Source of the DNA: Dermanyssus gallinae
Lineage: Eukaryota > Arthropoda > Arachnida > Mesostigmata > Dermanyssidae
Reading direction: 5' to 3'
DNA length: 64,000 nt
NCBI GenBank assembly: GCA_003439945.1
Contig: QVRM01005948.1
Location: 62,001-126,000, forward strand
Shown piece by piece: positions 46,098 to 57,075 of this stretch (position 1 is the first letter of the stretch; the number at the start of each line of letters is the position of its first letter). The notes beneath the pieces were generated by a model. The model had not been told where the DNA came from. It ran no database searches and saw nothing but the letters and a program-made list of their open reading frames with translations. The translations under genes were made by a program, and so were the position numbers.

Positions 46098-46160
46098 GTT
46101 TCTTAAGGCCAGTCTTGTTTAAAAGTCAGTAATTGTAAAAATGAGCATTGAAACCTAAGT

Positions 46161-46196
<36 letters not shown>

Positions 46197-47175
46197 TCAA
46201 TTTCAAATCATTCACGGTCGGACCATGACATTTGGGTCCCTGCGAACGTGTGCACCATTACGGGGGGTCCAGTGTAGGGACCAGCCATTTCTGGAGGGTT
46301 CCTCGAACCGAGGCCGCATTGCCCCGTTGCACATCCAGCGACAGACGCTGTCTGAGGAAATCACTTGCTCGCTTATCTCCGCTGGCTAGAATTAGCCGCT
46401 TCCCGACCTTCTGTAGCAAACTGCGAGTAGACGGACCCGGCCCGCCAAGGGTCTCGAAGGCAAGTGGGTGAAACTCCTACGGGTAACCGATGTTCTGGTA
46501 CTTTCTAACCTTGCCTGCCTCGGCGAGAGCCGATGCATGACCAGCCCGAGCCGCGCCAGCACTGACCATTGAAGGGGCTAATGAGTCAGTAACTGTCGCG
46601 TCTCAAACCAGCATGCATCCGCGCTCGAACGGAGTTAAGGTCAGACCGTCAGGTCTCTTTCCGCCCTCTCTGTCTAGTCCGACGGGCTCCAGAACGCACG
46701 GAAGACCACTGGATCGTAGAGCTCTGCTAAAGGTTTCGTTCAAGGCTTGGTGTCTTGCTCGCCTACCTGCGCTGACAATACAGGACAGCCCGTGGCGTCC
46801 ATCTGGCTGGACGACGTCTCCGCAGACACAGGCATGGGTGTACACAAGGTCTGTTCCTAAACGAAGTCCGACCGCGATCCTTACCGACTCGTCATCTAAC
46901 AGGGTCCCGATCTGTGCACAGGGTATGGCGTGGAGCCATGCGCCCGCCCCCTTGGAGGAGATGGCGCGCAGCCTGGCCTTATCGGCGTCCGTGGCGCATT
47001 CCGCAATGAGGTTTTCGACTCTTTGCTCATAAAGAATTGCTGCCCATTCTCTCTGGTGTCCAGCTTCGACGGGCTCGTGGCCGCACAGGGCAACTGCCTT
47101 GCGGTGGCTTGTCTCCAATCGGGCTTCTAAGTCCGTGAGAGCAACAGAATCCAGGAGGCTTCTTGCCTGTTGCAA
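46161..47175 (-). mobile_element. RLE-type LINE fragment, copy 1: C-terminal zinc knuckle and restriction-like endonuclease
   Basis: A single frame from 47175 to the TAA at 46258-46260 (305 codons) is open except for two in-frame stops (TGA near 46604, TAG near 46478). The first 100 residues are helical and include GAWLHAIPCAQIG and RIAVGLRLG. A knuckle CVCGDVVQPDGRHGLSC (C-x-C-x9-H-x4-C) is followed by SAGRRARHQALN, LEPVGLDREGGKRPDGLTL and, across the TGA, the D of a LV(W)DATV block. This order (knuckle, GR-x2-RH, EP, K-R/K-PD, D) matches the R2-type restriction-like endonuclease that nicks target DNA. The end reads FETLGGPG, FLRQRLSLDVQRGNAASV. An AATAAA and then (TA)n (46161-46193) follow. 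A TTTTTGCAACAG acceptor-like site precedes the frame. The RT part is absent. Confidence 0.7.
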
Positions 47176-47373
47176 AAATATAGAAGTATGTTAAACTTTT
47201 AAGAAAGTTCTAGCAACACATTGTTTCAGAGAATATCGTAATGCACATGTCTGAGAATCAACACACAGCACACGATCAGTGAATTCGTAAAGCAGGTACT
47301 GTGAAATAAAGCAGCCAAGACTCGCGACAGAGACTTAAGGATTTTTTTACAGCGGGGTCTCACGTCAAGAGAG

Positions 47374-47376
<3 letters not shown>

Positions 47377-47404
<28 letters not shown>

Positions 47405-47730
47405 TTATAATCCAAGGATTAGCCCAGTTCGACAATAAGCCCTGAACAGATGCTGCGTGTCCTCGTTGAATGTCGAGCGACACCCTCTGACACAAAAATT
47501 CCGATGCTCTTGAGTCTCTCGTAGAAAGGTTAAGGCTTCTGCTCACGCGCTGAATCAACTTCAGTGTAAGCGACCCTGGTCCTTCCACTGTTTCGAATGC
47601 CAACGGACACTTTTGGTGCGGATAACCAAGGCCAGTGTATTTTCTACATTTGTTAGCCTCTGCTAACCTGGACGCATGACCTGCCTGGTCCGCACCAGCA
47701 CCCACCTTCGAAGGAGCTAATGAGTCAAAA
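47377..47730 (-). mobile_element. RLE-type LINE fragment, copy 2: extreme C-terminus
   Basis: A minus-strand frame without stops parallels the end of copy 1: DSLAPSKVGAGADQAGHAS against DSLAPSMVSAGAARAGHAS, then EANKCRKYTGLGYP against EAGKVRKYQNIGYP, PLAFETVEGPG against PLAFETLGGPG, and FLCQRVSLDIQRGHAASV against FLRQRLSLDVQRGNAASV. The knuckle and endonuclease core are missing at the 5' side. The coding part runs straight into (TA)n at 47377-47401. It lies in the same orientation about 0.2 kb upstream of copy 1. Confidence 0.75.
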
Positions 47731-47779
47731 TTAAAAAATTGAAATAGGAACAAAGAAGGACACAGTATCCTAAAATTCA

Positions 47780-48814
47780 TTTGTCCACTGTTTGTGACTC
47801 ATCGAACGCTGGACTTTGATACAAACCGCTTAGCAAGGATGAGACGACAGGAGACCTAGGCCTTGTTAGACTCTTACCGCGCTTCCCCTGTGCAACAGTA
47901 TACTACAAACACCAGTTCCGTCGGACAGGAACGTGTGATGCTTGAGGATGAGAGGATTTTTTGTGAGTATGGCCCTGCTGGATAACGGCCAACCACTCGG
48001 AGTTGGTCAAACACCGGTATATGTGTATAAACAAAGTATATTTTATACCAGCAACATTAGTAAGGGTCCTAAATTGTCGTGCGCTATGTATTGTATGTGA
48101 ATAAATGCACTTGTGTTCAACACATCCAAGCATTTGTCTGACTCTGCAAACGCAACACTAACCTGGCATTTTTGTTGCATATGTAATGGCCTGGTATATT
48201 GTTTGTGTAGAACTAACAAATCAACGATCTTTTTTCAATCGAAGAAATCGCTTACTTTCGTGAAGCCCACTCTAGCAAAATCGAGTTGACTCTTCTCAGT
48301 AAAGAAACAGACTTGAGTTTTTTTTTAATGTACTAATTTGCACCGCAACAAATTGCACGTACGCTCTGCTTTTACCGGCTCTAGGAATGGCATGCAATGT
48401 TCAAAGCCCCAATGGGAGTTTGTTAATAGTAATTTTCGTTTGTTACCACATGCATGCTAGTGGCGTGCAGTACAGCACGACTATTGCCGACAAGCCTTTT
48501 GTAGGATTTACGCATAGAACATTCTGCAATATTCACATCCTAAATCGTCGTTTATCAAAACTTTGTTTGTAAACACAAACCTAGAAGCATTAGCTTAGAA
48601 TCTACAACTAGTTATTAGATAATGAGCGGGCATGTCATATAATTTTCAAGGCAGTAACAACATTTTCCACAGAACTGAGACAGTTAAACTATATATGTAT
48701 ATATATATATATATATACAATCTTTGTAACTGCATTTGTGAGCTCCTGACGCCGAGCCAAATCTTTGTACTTAGGTATTATCGACACTAAATGTGTGAAT
48801 AAATGGAATTTGTG

Positions 48815-48893
<79 letters not shown>

Positions 48894-50839
48894 GCAGAAT
48901 TATTATACTCTTGGATTTCTAAAACAGGCGCATTTCTAGTTATTAATAAAAAAGTTTTCCTTTACTAACGGCTGAATATATCTTGTTCACTATCTAGAAT
49001 GAACAATCATCTGCCTATTTTAACTGATATGCGGTGAAGAACACAATTGACACAAACGCCTATATATTTGTTTCCTCAAGTCTATTAGAAAAGAGCAATC
49101 CAACCGTTTATCTCTTTATAGGATAAACCAGACCTTTGCTTTTTCACTAAATAAGCGTATAGTATTATTTGCGTTTTATTTTGGAGGCGTATTAACTTGT
49201 CTATTTGTCATTTATTTCCCATTTTGCAACAACCTGTTGCAATGCTTATTTCGTTATTTGTAAAAATACAAAACAACAAGTCAACACAATGACGTGTCTT
49301 TAAAGGATATTATTTCTAGCGGGGGTTTTTCAGCGGGCTGTTAATTAATATCCTGAACTAGCACGATTGTAAAATCTAAGCAAATGTATATACTTTTTGT
49401 TCAGCGGTACAACACACTACGAGAAACACATACATGCCCTGTACTTTTATTTCTACCCACACAATGAAAACACGCCGATTTTAAGTGAATTTAATTAGAA
49501 CGTTTGTTAGATGAGCTTATTTCTCAACGGTTTCAAAGAAATGCAATAATGCAGAATAAGGTTACTATTTGTCTGCATCACGCTTACCACAATGTTTACA
49601 ATCGATTCCAGTCTTTCTTTGGAATCGCCACTCCGACCACCATATATTTTACCCTATCTACTAAATGCGGCACGCTGCAGCGTTCTTTTCTCAACAAATA
49701 CTGTGACAGCGTCTAGATAACACTTGCTTTATCCGTATAGCTACACACACGAACGATAACGTCATCATTTTTGATCCTCTCAAAACAGTTATTGTTTGTC
49801 CATTTTTTGTTGACTGAGCAGTACCTGCATCTGGTGGTACGAAAAGTCTCAGTATCTTCTGTTGCGCCACGCTTTAGCACGGGATAGCATGAGATCCCAC
49901 GTCTGTGTGTGAGAATGTTCGCTGTTTGCCGAGCATTGCTACTCCCGTCTCTGTCAATTTAGCGTCGTTATTTGCTTAAGTTTGGGAGTGCTTGTCTTTT
50001 TTTTGTTTGGGGAGTTTGAAGTCATGCCACTTCTATCTCTCTTACGTCAATAAAAGCCAGTGAATCTGTCCAGCGCAAGATTGATCTTCGCTGATACCGC
50101 TTGGTAGCTGCTTTGCTATTCTGCGTTGACGTTTTTATAACAAGTCCTAGCTTGCCGCAACGCATCCTCCCTCTAGGCGCTGGGACATCCATTTCCTCAA
50201 GGATTAGGGTCAATTGGTGCCGTTACATTCACATTTTTGCAGATAACATGGCAACTTAAACACGTGCTAGTACCGATCCTCTCGCTTTAGTTGCTATTTT
50301 CGCGGTTTGCGAATGAATGTCAAGTCTATTCAGATCCGTCAATCATTGGTTCGTTTGTTCTATTGTAAAACGTCAGAAATTTAATTTGCAATCCAGCAGT
50401 AAAATGTATTTAACATATTTAGCTTTATTAACCGATGGTTGGTTGATACCGCACTACGCTCATCGCACCGCATCTCCATCCAGCAGTAAAATTGATAAAC
50501 ACGTCTGACACTTCCAATCAATCTCGTATTTGATTTTTTTTATTTGTTAGTAAACTTTGGCAAAAATAAGTGTAAGCAGAGTTCCGGTTTTGAAGTCGAA
50601 AATTGCAGATATGTTTTCGTAAATCTGTAGATAGATATCTCTTGGAATTTAGTACTAGCTCAAAATTAGTAAATTTTGTATTAGCAGGCAGGTGCCCTGA
50701 CGTATAGTTTGGCGTATAGGCGTATAGTTGTAGAGTGACTGTAGAAAACCCGTTTTTACAACCCCCACAACAAAAGTTCTCACACTACTTTCCGCCTCCG
50801 ATCGCTTGAAGTTATGCCTATGCAGTTCCCGATAGGGTG
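47780..50839. other. AT-rich region with microsatellites, no gene identified
   Basis: (TA)n lies at about 48691-48718 and 48817-48890; the second is preceded by AATAAATGGAATTTGTGAAA, like the end of a retroposed element. A minus-strand frame of 63 codons at 50022-50213 looks protein-like but is not recognised. Nothing else was supported. Confidence 0.4.
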
Positions 50840-50955
50840 CGAAGATTGGGACTAAGTGGTTTTTAGTGGGTTGGAGCCTTACACTTGCCGACAAGTTCTC
50901 TGCAGTATCTGCGTATGCATACCGCATTTTCTAATTAGTTCTTACAAACAAAAAA
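50840..50955 (+). mobile_element. R1-A 3' UTR tail, severely 5'-truncated
   Basis: GGTTTTTAGTGGGTTGGAGCC (50860-50880) is identical to the R1-A 3' UTR, read on the minus strand at 41240-41262. The following ACACTTGCCG, GCATACCGCATTTTC, AATTAGTTCTTA and an A-rich tail match the remainder up to the poly-A. It is joined directly to the next R1 relic. Confidence 0.75.
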
Positions 50956-52975
50956 TAACCAAATACAAGGCCGCCCGAATGAAACTGCTAGGAATCATCG
51001 CTAAACGTAAGACGCGAGCGTATGGCGAGTTGTTAAATGCGGTAGACAGTGATTTATAGGATCTGCCGTACAAGATTGCGATGACCAAGCTCCGGAGAGC
51101 TCCCTTGAAGCTCCCGTCGGACATGCTGCTAGAGACAATCTCATTCCGGTACAGCCCTGGAGAAATACTCGGTTGCCCTGGAGGATATTCCAGAGGTAAT
51201 ACTAGACTAGATTAGATGGGCTGGAGAACAGTTGACGCCTAGAAAAGCCTCAGGCTCAGACGGCATACCCACTCCAGCGTGTGCCAAAATTCTTACAGAC
51301 TTAAACCAATTGACTGGTAAGAGAAAGGGAGTTTTATAGGCTATGAAAAAAGGTAAGCCTCGTCTTCATTCCCAAACCTGATATAAGGTAGGTCTCTCGG
51401 TATATAGGCCCATCTACCTTCACGACATTTTAGGAAAGATTCTGTGAATCGGTCTGCTTAATTGGTTGAGCGAGGAGATCTAAACCAGAAAAGCTTTAGC
51501 GGACACCCAGTACGGTTCCCGGAAAGGAAAATTTACTATGGGAGTCTTGATGGGGTCCTGGAATAAGCAGGTCGCAAGACCGCAAGACTGCCAAACAAAG
51601 AAAAAACTCCCAAAACGAGGTAATTCCTGCTTCTGATCCTCTTGGATATTAAATACGGCCCTACAGTACTCAACCAAGGAAGCTTTATCGGTAATGAGCA
51701 GAACGGCACGTGTAAAACGTGTCGTCGGCTTTCTACCCGGCGCTTGTTTAGGCGTCCATGACACTACAGACGCGGAAATTTGGAGAGCATTATGGTCGGC
51801 GCAACGAATACTCGTAATCAACGTTAATCAAGCGTACCGAGCGGTCTCGACCAAAGCCCTCTTCGTCCTAGCTCAGATGCTGTTATGGGACCTACTAGCG
51901 GGAGAAAAGGCAAGATATTTCTGAAGGAAAATTTAGATTCGCCAAGGCCAGGAGGAATGGGCTCAGGTTAAACCCGGGGTGATCAAAAGGTGCTGGGCCG
52001 ATTATCGGACCTCAAAACATGGTAAAAAGCGATACGTTCATTTTTGGGCTGACGATTTACTGTTTCTTGCAAAGACACGAAATCACCTGTAGCTCTTTCT
52101 ACGGGAAGCCTCAGTTTGGTGCCAAGAAAATCAAAACAAAATCAAATCTTCAAAACCAGACCAGTGCATTAAGATTGGGGAGTTAAGATTGAACTCATCA
52201 ATCACTTTATGAACTATAATATGAACGCACGTTAGTAGAAGACTTAGTACTGGATAGCTACCGTTCAGCATACAAACCTTAGGAGGCATACAAATAATTG
52301 TAAAAAAATCCGCAACATGGCAGTTGCAATAGAACTTTATGTCGAGAAACCTGTTTTTCAGTAATAAATTAAAATTTGTATCACAGAAAAACAGATCTAT
52401 ATTATGCCGAACAACATGGTATGGTAGGAACAATCGACTGCTATAACAAGTGCTGTATACTACCACATACTCAACCGCTCAATTATCAAAGCTTTTTCAG
52501 TGCAGTCAAGTGTCAACGATCGAAAGGCTGCCGACACGCGGAGTTGACCTACTGTACAGCTTAGAGTCTGACCGGTTACGGTCAGTTCCAGAGCTGCATG
52601 ATTAAAATAAGAAAGGCCACCAGTGACACCTGTATGCTATGCGACTCTGGAGAGGTGGACGGCGTAGAACACACTGTCCTACACTGTGAGTCCCTTTGGG
52701 AACTCTCAAGGTGCACTCGAGAAAATGGTCGAAACAAGGAGCCAAGGCAGAGGGGAGAGGTAGTGTAAACAGGCCCACAAAATCTTCTGGGCTGTGTACA
52801 TATTGGCACAAGCCCCCTATCTAGATGCACGTAGATATGCAGAAAGATTGGCAAAGGCATAGCCGCATCTAGGAGAATGGCACCTCTCCCACGGCTTCGA
52901 TCGAATCGCATAATAGTCACGCAGGCTGCTGGTGACGCATGTGCAACATGCATTCCTAAAGCCTCCCAGGAAAAA
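50956..52975 (+). mobile_element. R1-B LINE relic with a nested insertion
   Basis: It begins in the linker between endonuclease and RT (YKAARMKLLGIIAKRKTRAY, then DLPYKIAMTKL), followed by KASGSDGIPTPACAK (near 51243), YRPIYLHDILGKIL, TQYGSRKGKFTMG (near 51507) and LLDIKYGP for motif A. The catalytic box is lost. The thumb QAYRAVSTKALFVLAQMLLWDLLAGE (51830-51905, interrupted here by my reading only) and EEWAQVKPGV match the 60-kb copy. After a foreign 0.5-kb stretch the C-terminus resumes with LTGYGQFQSC and CMLCDSGEVDGVEHTVLHC, so the zinc knuckle survives. The R1-B 3' UTR ends near 52975 (GCCTCTCCCACGG-like, GACGCATGTGCAACATGCAT). Stops and indels are frequent. Confidence 0.8.
52022..52525 (+). 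mobile_element. Foreign RT relic nested inside the R1-B copy
   Basis: The R1-B sequence breaks after ACCTCAAAACATGGTA (a DLRAWY equivalent) and resumes at CCGACACGCGGAGTTGAC (a RRHGEL equivalent). The inserted 0.5 kb begins with an unrelated RT catalytic region, HFWADDLLFLAKTRNHL, then REASVWCQENQNKIKSSK. The remainder has no readable frame. Its wording differs from the R1 and CR1 families in this window. The type of element is unknown. Confidence 0.55.
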
Positions 52976-54508
52976 TTACTACCACAGGTGCCTTACGATT
53001 AGTTGTTATGGCTATTACTAATGAAAGTAGACACAAGTTCGCTATATGGCGTAATCATGTTGTTGACTGCTAATCAGAACTACTCCAGAGAGGCGTTTCA
53101 ACCTGCCGTGCAGAGCACACCCTTCCCAAACGTTGTAACGTTTCTACTACAGCGGTACGCATATATGCACGCATAACAACGCAAAAAACGTTGCTGGCAT
53201 TGAGTTATCCGCCCAATACCAAGGACGGTCGCCTTGGCAGTTCGACGGTATCAAGTGTACGCAACGAACGCATTGCAAGGCGTGCAGTACATATTCAACG
53301 CAGCATTTGTGCTTGATTTCCTTTACTAGTAGTAGCATAGGAGCTGCGATCATCGAACGAGAAGAAACAACGAGCTATACAAGTTCATACTCAGTGTGTG
53401 TACTTGCTGAAGTAACATGTATGATGCTGTACTGTATAGTATAGCAGCCATGAGTATTGATCGACATCGAGAACAAGCATCGGTGTATTTATGTTGGTCA
53501 ACAACGAACACGGGCAGGTCACTCGTTTAATGTCACATCGCTTTCTCTTTCTCTGTCTCCCCACCTCTGTGTTTGTCGGCGTTCTTTTCTTCGGTACTGG
53601 AGACCTGCAGACATGTCCTTAGCATACCGTGTAGCCTGCCTAAACCAATTACCTCATCTATAGCGGCCAGCTGTGCATTGCCATGTTAGCTATTGCCGTA
53701 GTCCTTGTCGTCTGCGTCGTCTCTTTTTCGTTCGTTGCCTTTTTTTTCGTGTATTCTTCTGAAAAACCTAAACGCTGAAACCTTTTCGTGAGAATACCTG
53801 ATCTACACGTGCTGTTTTCGTGGACGTTGTTGTTATTGTTGTTGTTGCTGCGGCTGTTGTTGTTATTACTGCTGTACGGTGGTTCGGCCGCAGCTCCGGC
53901 AGATCTCTGGAGATGCTGGACCTTTGCCGTTGAATTTGCTATCGCTAGGCTGCTGTTGGTTCTCCTAATGCGGTGGTCACAACGACGGTCCTTTTACGCG
54001 TCATTTACTGACCGCGCCCGAGAATGGCGAGGAGCGGCGAAAGCCAGAGGAGAAAAAGGCCAGAACAACAGACTAGCCTTTGGGCAACAAGATTAATGTG
54101 ATCAGATTCAGGCAACGGCCATGAACAAGATGACAGGGTTTGGATGGTTCCTAGAGCAGCAGCAGCAGCGGAAAGCGAGCATAGGATGCAATCGACGGCC
54201 GTGGTAACAAGCCGATGTCGAAAGGTCCTCTGAAATGATTCCACTGAGACACAGACAAGACAGCAGCGGATTGTGTCTGGGCCGACCGAGCGTGCTAAGC
54301 GGGCTGTATCAAAACACAGGAAAAGGGTCCGAGCGTATCCTGGTTTTCGCCGTCTTTTGGCCTTGTTGTGATGCCTATTGCACTATTTGCGGCAACTTTT
54401 GAGTGAATAATTAACGAGCAAATTAGCTAATCAATCGGGCATATAATTGAAAAAAAATACGGCTAACGGCTGTTGCGATGCAATGTTTTTGTACTGTTTA
54501 TATATATA
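52976..54508. other. Unique region, no gene identified
   Basis: It contains a GTT/GCT-rich stretch at 53825-53870 and the (TA)n at 54501-54508 where the mariner inserted. Frames here are not recognisable. Confidence 0.4.
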
Positions 54509-54532
54509 CAGGTAGTTCAACAAGTTCTTAAA
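54509..54532 (+). repeat. Left terminal inverted repeat of the mariner
   Basis: It begins CAGGTAGTTCAACAAG directly after TA and pairs with the right end at 55774-55797. Confidence 0.9.
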
Positions 54533-54685
54533 ATGAGCTTTTCAGAATTCGAATTTTGGCGCGCTTCCACCGCTATTGGAAACGGCAACTTTTCGAATGC
54601 TAGCAGTCAAAATATTATGATGATTGGCCGTTGCGATTTCGTTTGATCGCTTTTCCCGTGCAACGTATCGGCGTGATTTTGAAAA

Positions 54686-55731
54686 ATGGAGAAAAAAGAG
54701 TTTCGAGTGGTTATCAAGCATTTTTATTTCAAAGGTTGGAATGCGACTCAAGTGAAAACTGAGTTAGACGAGGTGTACGGTGACTCTGCGCCATGTTTTG
54801 CCACTGTTTCCAACTGGATTAATGAGTTGAAAAGAGGTCGCAGGAGCACCGAGGATTAACTACGTTCAGGACGCCCAAAAACGGCAACTGATGAGGAAAA
54901 CGTGAAAAAAGTGCGGAAAATCGTTGCCGCAGATAAGCGAGTGAACATTAGGGAGATAGCGGAGGCCTTGGGGATCAGTTTGGGTAGAGTGCAGTTCATC
55001 CTGCACGAAAACTTGAAGATGAAAAAGCTCAGAGCAAAATGGGTGCCGCATTTGCTCAACCAAGGCCAAAAGACGCGCGTGTTTCCGCTTCACAGCGAAA
55101 TTTGGCCAAGATGTCGAAAAATCCGTCGGATTTTTGGCGCAGATTCGTGACCGTCGATGAAAGCTGGGTCCATCACTACACTCCCGAGACCCAAGAAGCA
55201 TCTCGTCAATGGTGTGCACCTGGTGAAGGACCTCCGAAGAGGGTGCGGACAACGGCATCGGCCGGAAAGATGATGGCTACGGTTTTTTGGGACCAACGTG
55301 GAATAATTCTGGTCGACTACCTTGAGAGCGGTAAAACGATCACGGGAGAATATTATGCAAGACTGTTGGACTGCCTAAAGCAAGAACTCATCGTGAAACG
55401 GCCCGCTTTGCAGAAGAAGGTTGTCCTGTTTCACCAGGACAATGCTCCCGCACACAAGTCGCGGCAAGCAACGGCAAAACTGGCCCAACTGAGGCTCGAA
55501 CTTATTGAACAACCTTCCTATTCTCCAGACCTGGCCCCCTATGATTATTTCCTCTTCGGACATTTGAAGAATAGTCTCGGTGGAAAGCGTTTTTCCAGCA
55601 ATGAAGAGGTTAAGGCTGCTGTCAATGCCTATTTTCAGTCTAAAGACGCGGAATTCTACTCAAGAGGTATAAATGCTCTGAAATCTCGGTGGGAAAAGTG
55701 TATTGAGCTTCTCGGGGAGTATATCGAATAA
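54686..55731 (+). pseudogene. Mariner transposase pseudogene
   Basis: It starts at the ATG at 54686 (MEKKEFRVVIKHFYFKG). The N-terminal helix-turn-helix region follows, including GKS-like YGDSAPCFATVSNWI, RGRRSTED and SGRP. A second HTH spans IREIAEALGISLGRV. Codon 58 (54857-54859) is a TAA just before the usual xRSGRP block. Near 55063 the frame changes, after LLNQGQK, and continues as DARVSASQRNL. The catalytic residues are intact: VTVDESWVHHYTPE, LFHQDNAPAHKS, and YSPDLAPYDYFLFG, with the 34-residue spacing typical of mariners. The C-terminus (WEKCIELLGEYIE) is complete. Total length is about 348 residues, normal for the family. Subfamily irritans is my best guess from the wording. Confidence 0.92.
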
Positions 55732-55773
55732 GAAAAAATTAAAAACAAGATTTGGAAAATTCTTGGTTTTCAT

Positions 55774-55794
55774 TCTAAGAACTTGTTGCACTGC

Positions 55795-55797
<3 letters not shown>
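55774..55797 (-). repeat. Right terminal inverted repeat of the mariner
   Basis: Read inward it begins CAGGCAGTGCAACAAG, with two differences from the left repeat over these 16 bases. Confidence 0.9.
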
Positions 55798-55834
<37 letters not shown>

Positions 55835-55844
55835 ATTGCGGTAA

Positions 55845-55910
55845 TTGAAGTAAAAATGCTAAATCGCATATATATATATATATATATGCGATTTAGCATT
55901 TTTACTTCAA
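55845..55910. repeat. Perfect inverted repeat: 23-bp arms around a 20-bp (TA)n loop
   Basis: TTGAAGTAAAAATGCTAAAT plus CGC (55845-55867) is the exact reverse complement of 55888-55910. The loop is ATATAT. It lies 48 bp beyond the mariner right end. Confidence 0.95.
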
Positions 55911-56579
55911 TAAACAGACGGCCGAGTAGTTGGGCAAGTCATAGTCAAGTTGAGTCAAATGAGCAAAGGTTAGGCAAGCCTGCCACGGCGTTGGCGACCG
56001 TTTTTTTTGTGATCAATTAATACAAACGCGAGCCGAGATCAACCAAGGATGAAACGGGTCCGTCCAATTGAGGTGAGTACGCCACAAACTGTTGATAAAG
56101 TCCAGTGTTTTGCCATGGAAAATCGCCAAAAGAAGTTGCATCCGATAGCTTAGACAGTCTGCACCCAAGTAGGTAAAGTGCACGAATGATTAAGACTAAA
56201 GGAGCTGCATACAAGAAGGGTGCCACGAATAGTGCCCATCAACTAGAAACATACACGCATGAACAACATTTCGCAGCAGTGTTGTTTGTCGCTGGTTGGT
56301 GTCGATGTGTGATCGCAAACGGGACTTCGATGTGCCACCACCACACATCTGAGTCGAAACAGCAGTCGGAGCACTGGATATCGCTTCGTGAATGTGTTCT
56401 GTAAACCTGATATATTGTTCCTCGTAGCGGGAAAGGTGAGGACAGCTTGGGTGGGATTTTCAAGCCGTCACAGGGGCGTACTATTCCAAACTTTTAAACC
56501 GTTTGTACAAGGAGCTGCAATTAGAGCGGCCGATCCTACGAAAAGAGTAATACTTTTGCTATCACGCTTAAATTCACAC

Positions 56580-56990
56580 TTTCATTGTCGCAGTGGAAAA
56601 AGTGCAGCTTTTGGGAGAATCCTTATGAAGAAGAGTGCCACTGCCGTCGGTACTAACAGTCGCCGGACGTCGCCGACCTCTCCATACAGAGAGACTAGTG
56701 CTGTGCGCACTGTCTCGATAATGTGCGCAGTGAAGTTCATCCCAGTATAATGGAGCCAAAGCCCCCGATACTGAAACGGGTTGACAAATTTTAAGGACTG
56801 GCGATCCCAACGTTTAACGTCTTTGACGCCCAATCAACCTTCTCTTCACAGCCTTGGTGTTCATGGCGTTTACTTCCAGCTTCCATGAGATAAGGAACAC
56901 CTCTGCCAGGGAAGTGATGCGCGACCACTATGTCATCGGCGTACATTACAACATACAACTTTTGCCAAATTATATAAAATCTCAAAATAA
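56580..56990 (-). mobile_element. R1-clade LINE relic (catalytic box and thumb)
   Basis: The minus strand reads VVMYADDIVVAHHFPG (near 56900-56955), an RT catalytic box. In another frame (56830-56600) it reads FQYRGLWLHYTGMNFTAHI, then GEVGDVRRLLVP, which matches the KYLGVxLDxxLxFxxHI and later segment of R1 ORF2. About 0.4 kb remains, broken by at least one frameshift. Confidence 0.6.
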
Positions 56991-57075
56991 ATACATAACG
57001 TATTCAAAATATGAGAAGAAACATTTCTTTTTTTTAGAGAAATTTTTTTTATAAATATATATATATATATATTCT

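Larger units (their letters stand above)
41147..46150 (-). mobile_element. R1-clade LINE, family A, near full length
   Basis: A minus-strand element of about 5 kb. The 3' end is marked by a poly-A tail, read as poly-T at about 41147-41158 on the plus strand. It carries a Gag-like ORF1 with three CCHC knuckles, then ORF2 with an APE endonuclease, RT and C-terminal CCHC. The ORF2 start overlaps the ORF1 end, as usual in R1. Three single-base frame changes and one internal deletion inactivate it. The 5' end lies between the ORF1 start (46097) and a (TA)n tract (46161-46193) that belongs to the neighbouring RLE element. No clear target duplication was seen. R1 proper is specific for 28S rDNA; nothing here resembles rDNA, so this is a dispersed R1-clade family. 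Confidence 0.88.
54509..55797 (+). mobile_element. Complete mariner transposon (irritans-like), inactivated
   Basis: An element of 1289 bp bounded by terminal inverted repeats (CAGGTAGTTCAACAAGTTCTTA on the left; the right end reads the same in reverse with C for T at position 6, G for T at position 9, and a further mismatch just inside). TA dinucleotides at 54507-54508 and 55798-55799 are the target duplication; the element sits inside a (TA)n tract on both sides. It encodes one transposase with a DD34D-type catalytic triad. Two lesions break the reading frame, so it could move only with help from another copy. Confidence 0.95.

Noticed and set aside
41147..46150. R1-A as an rDNA-inserted R1
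   Set aside because: Neither flank resembles 28S rRNA; the neighbours are other dispersed elements.
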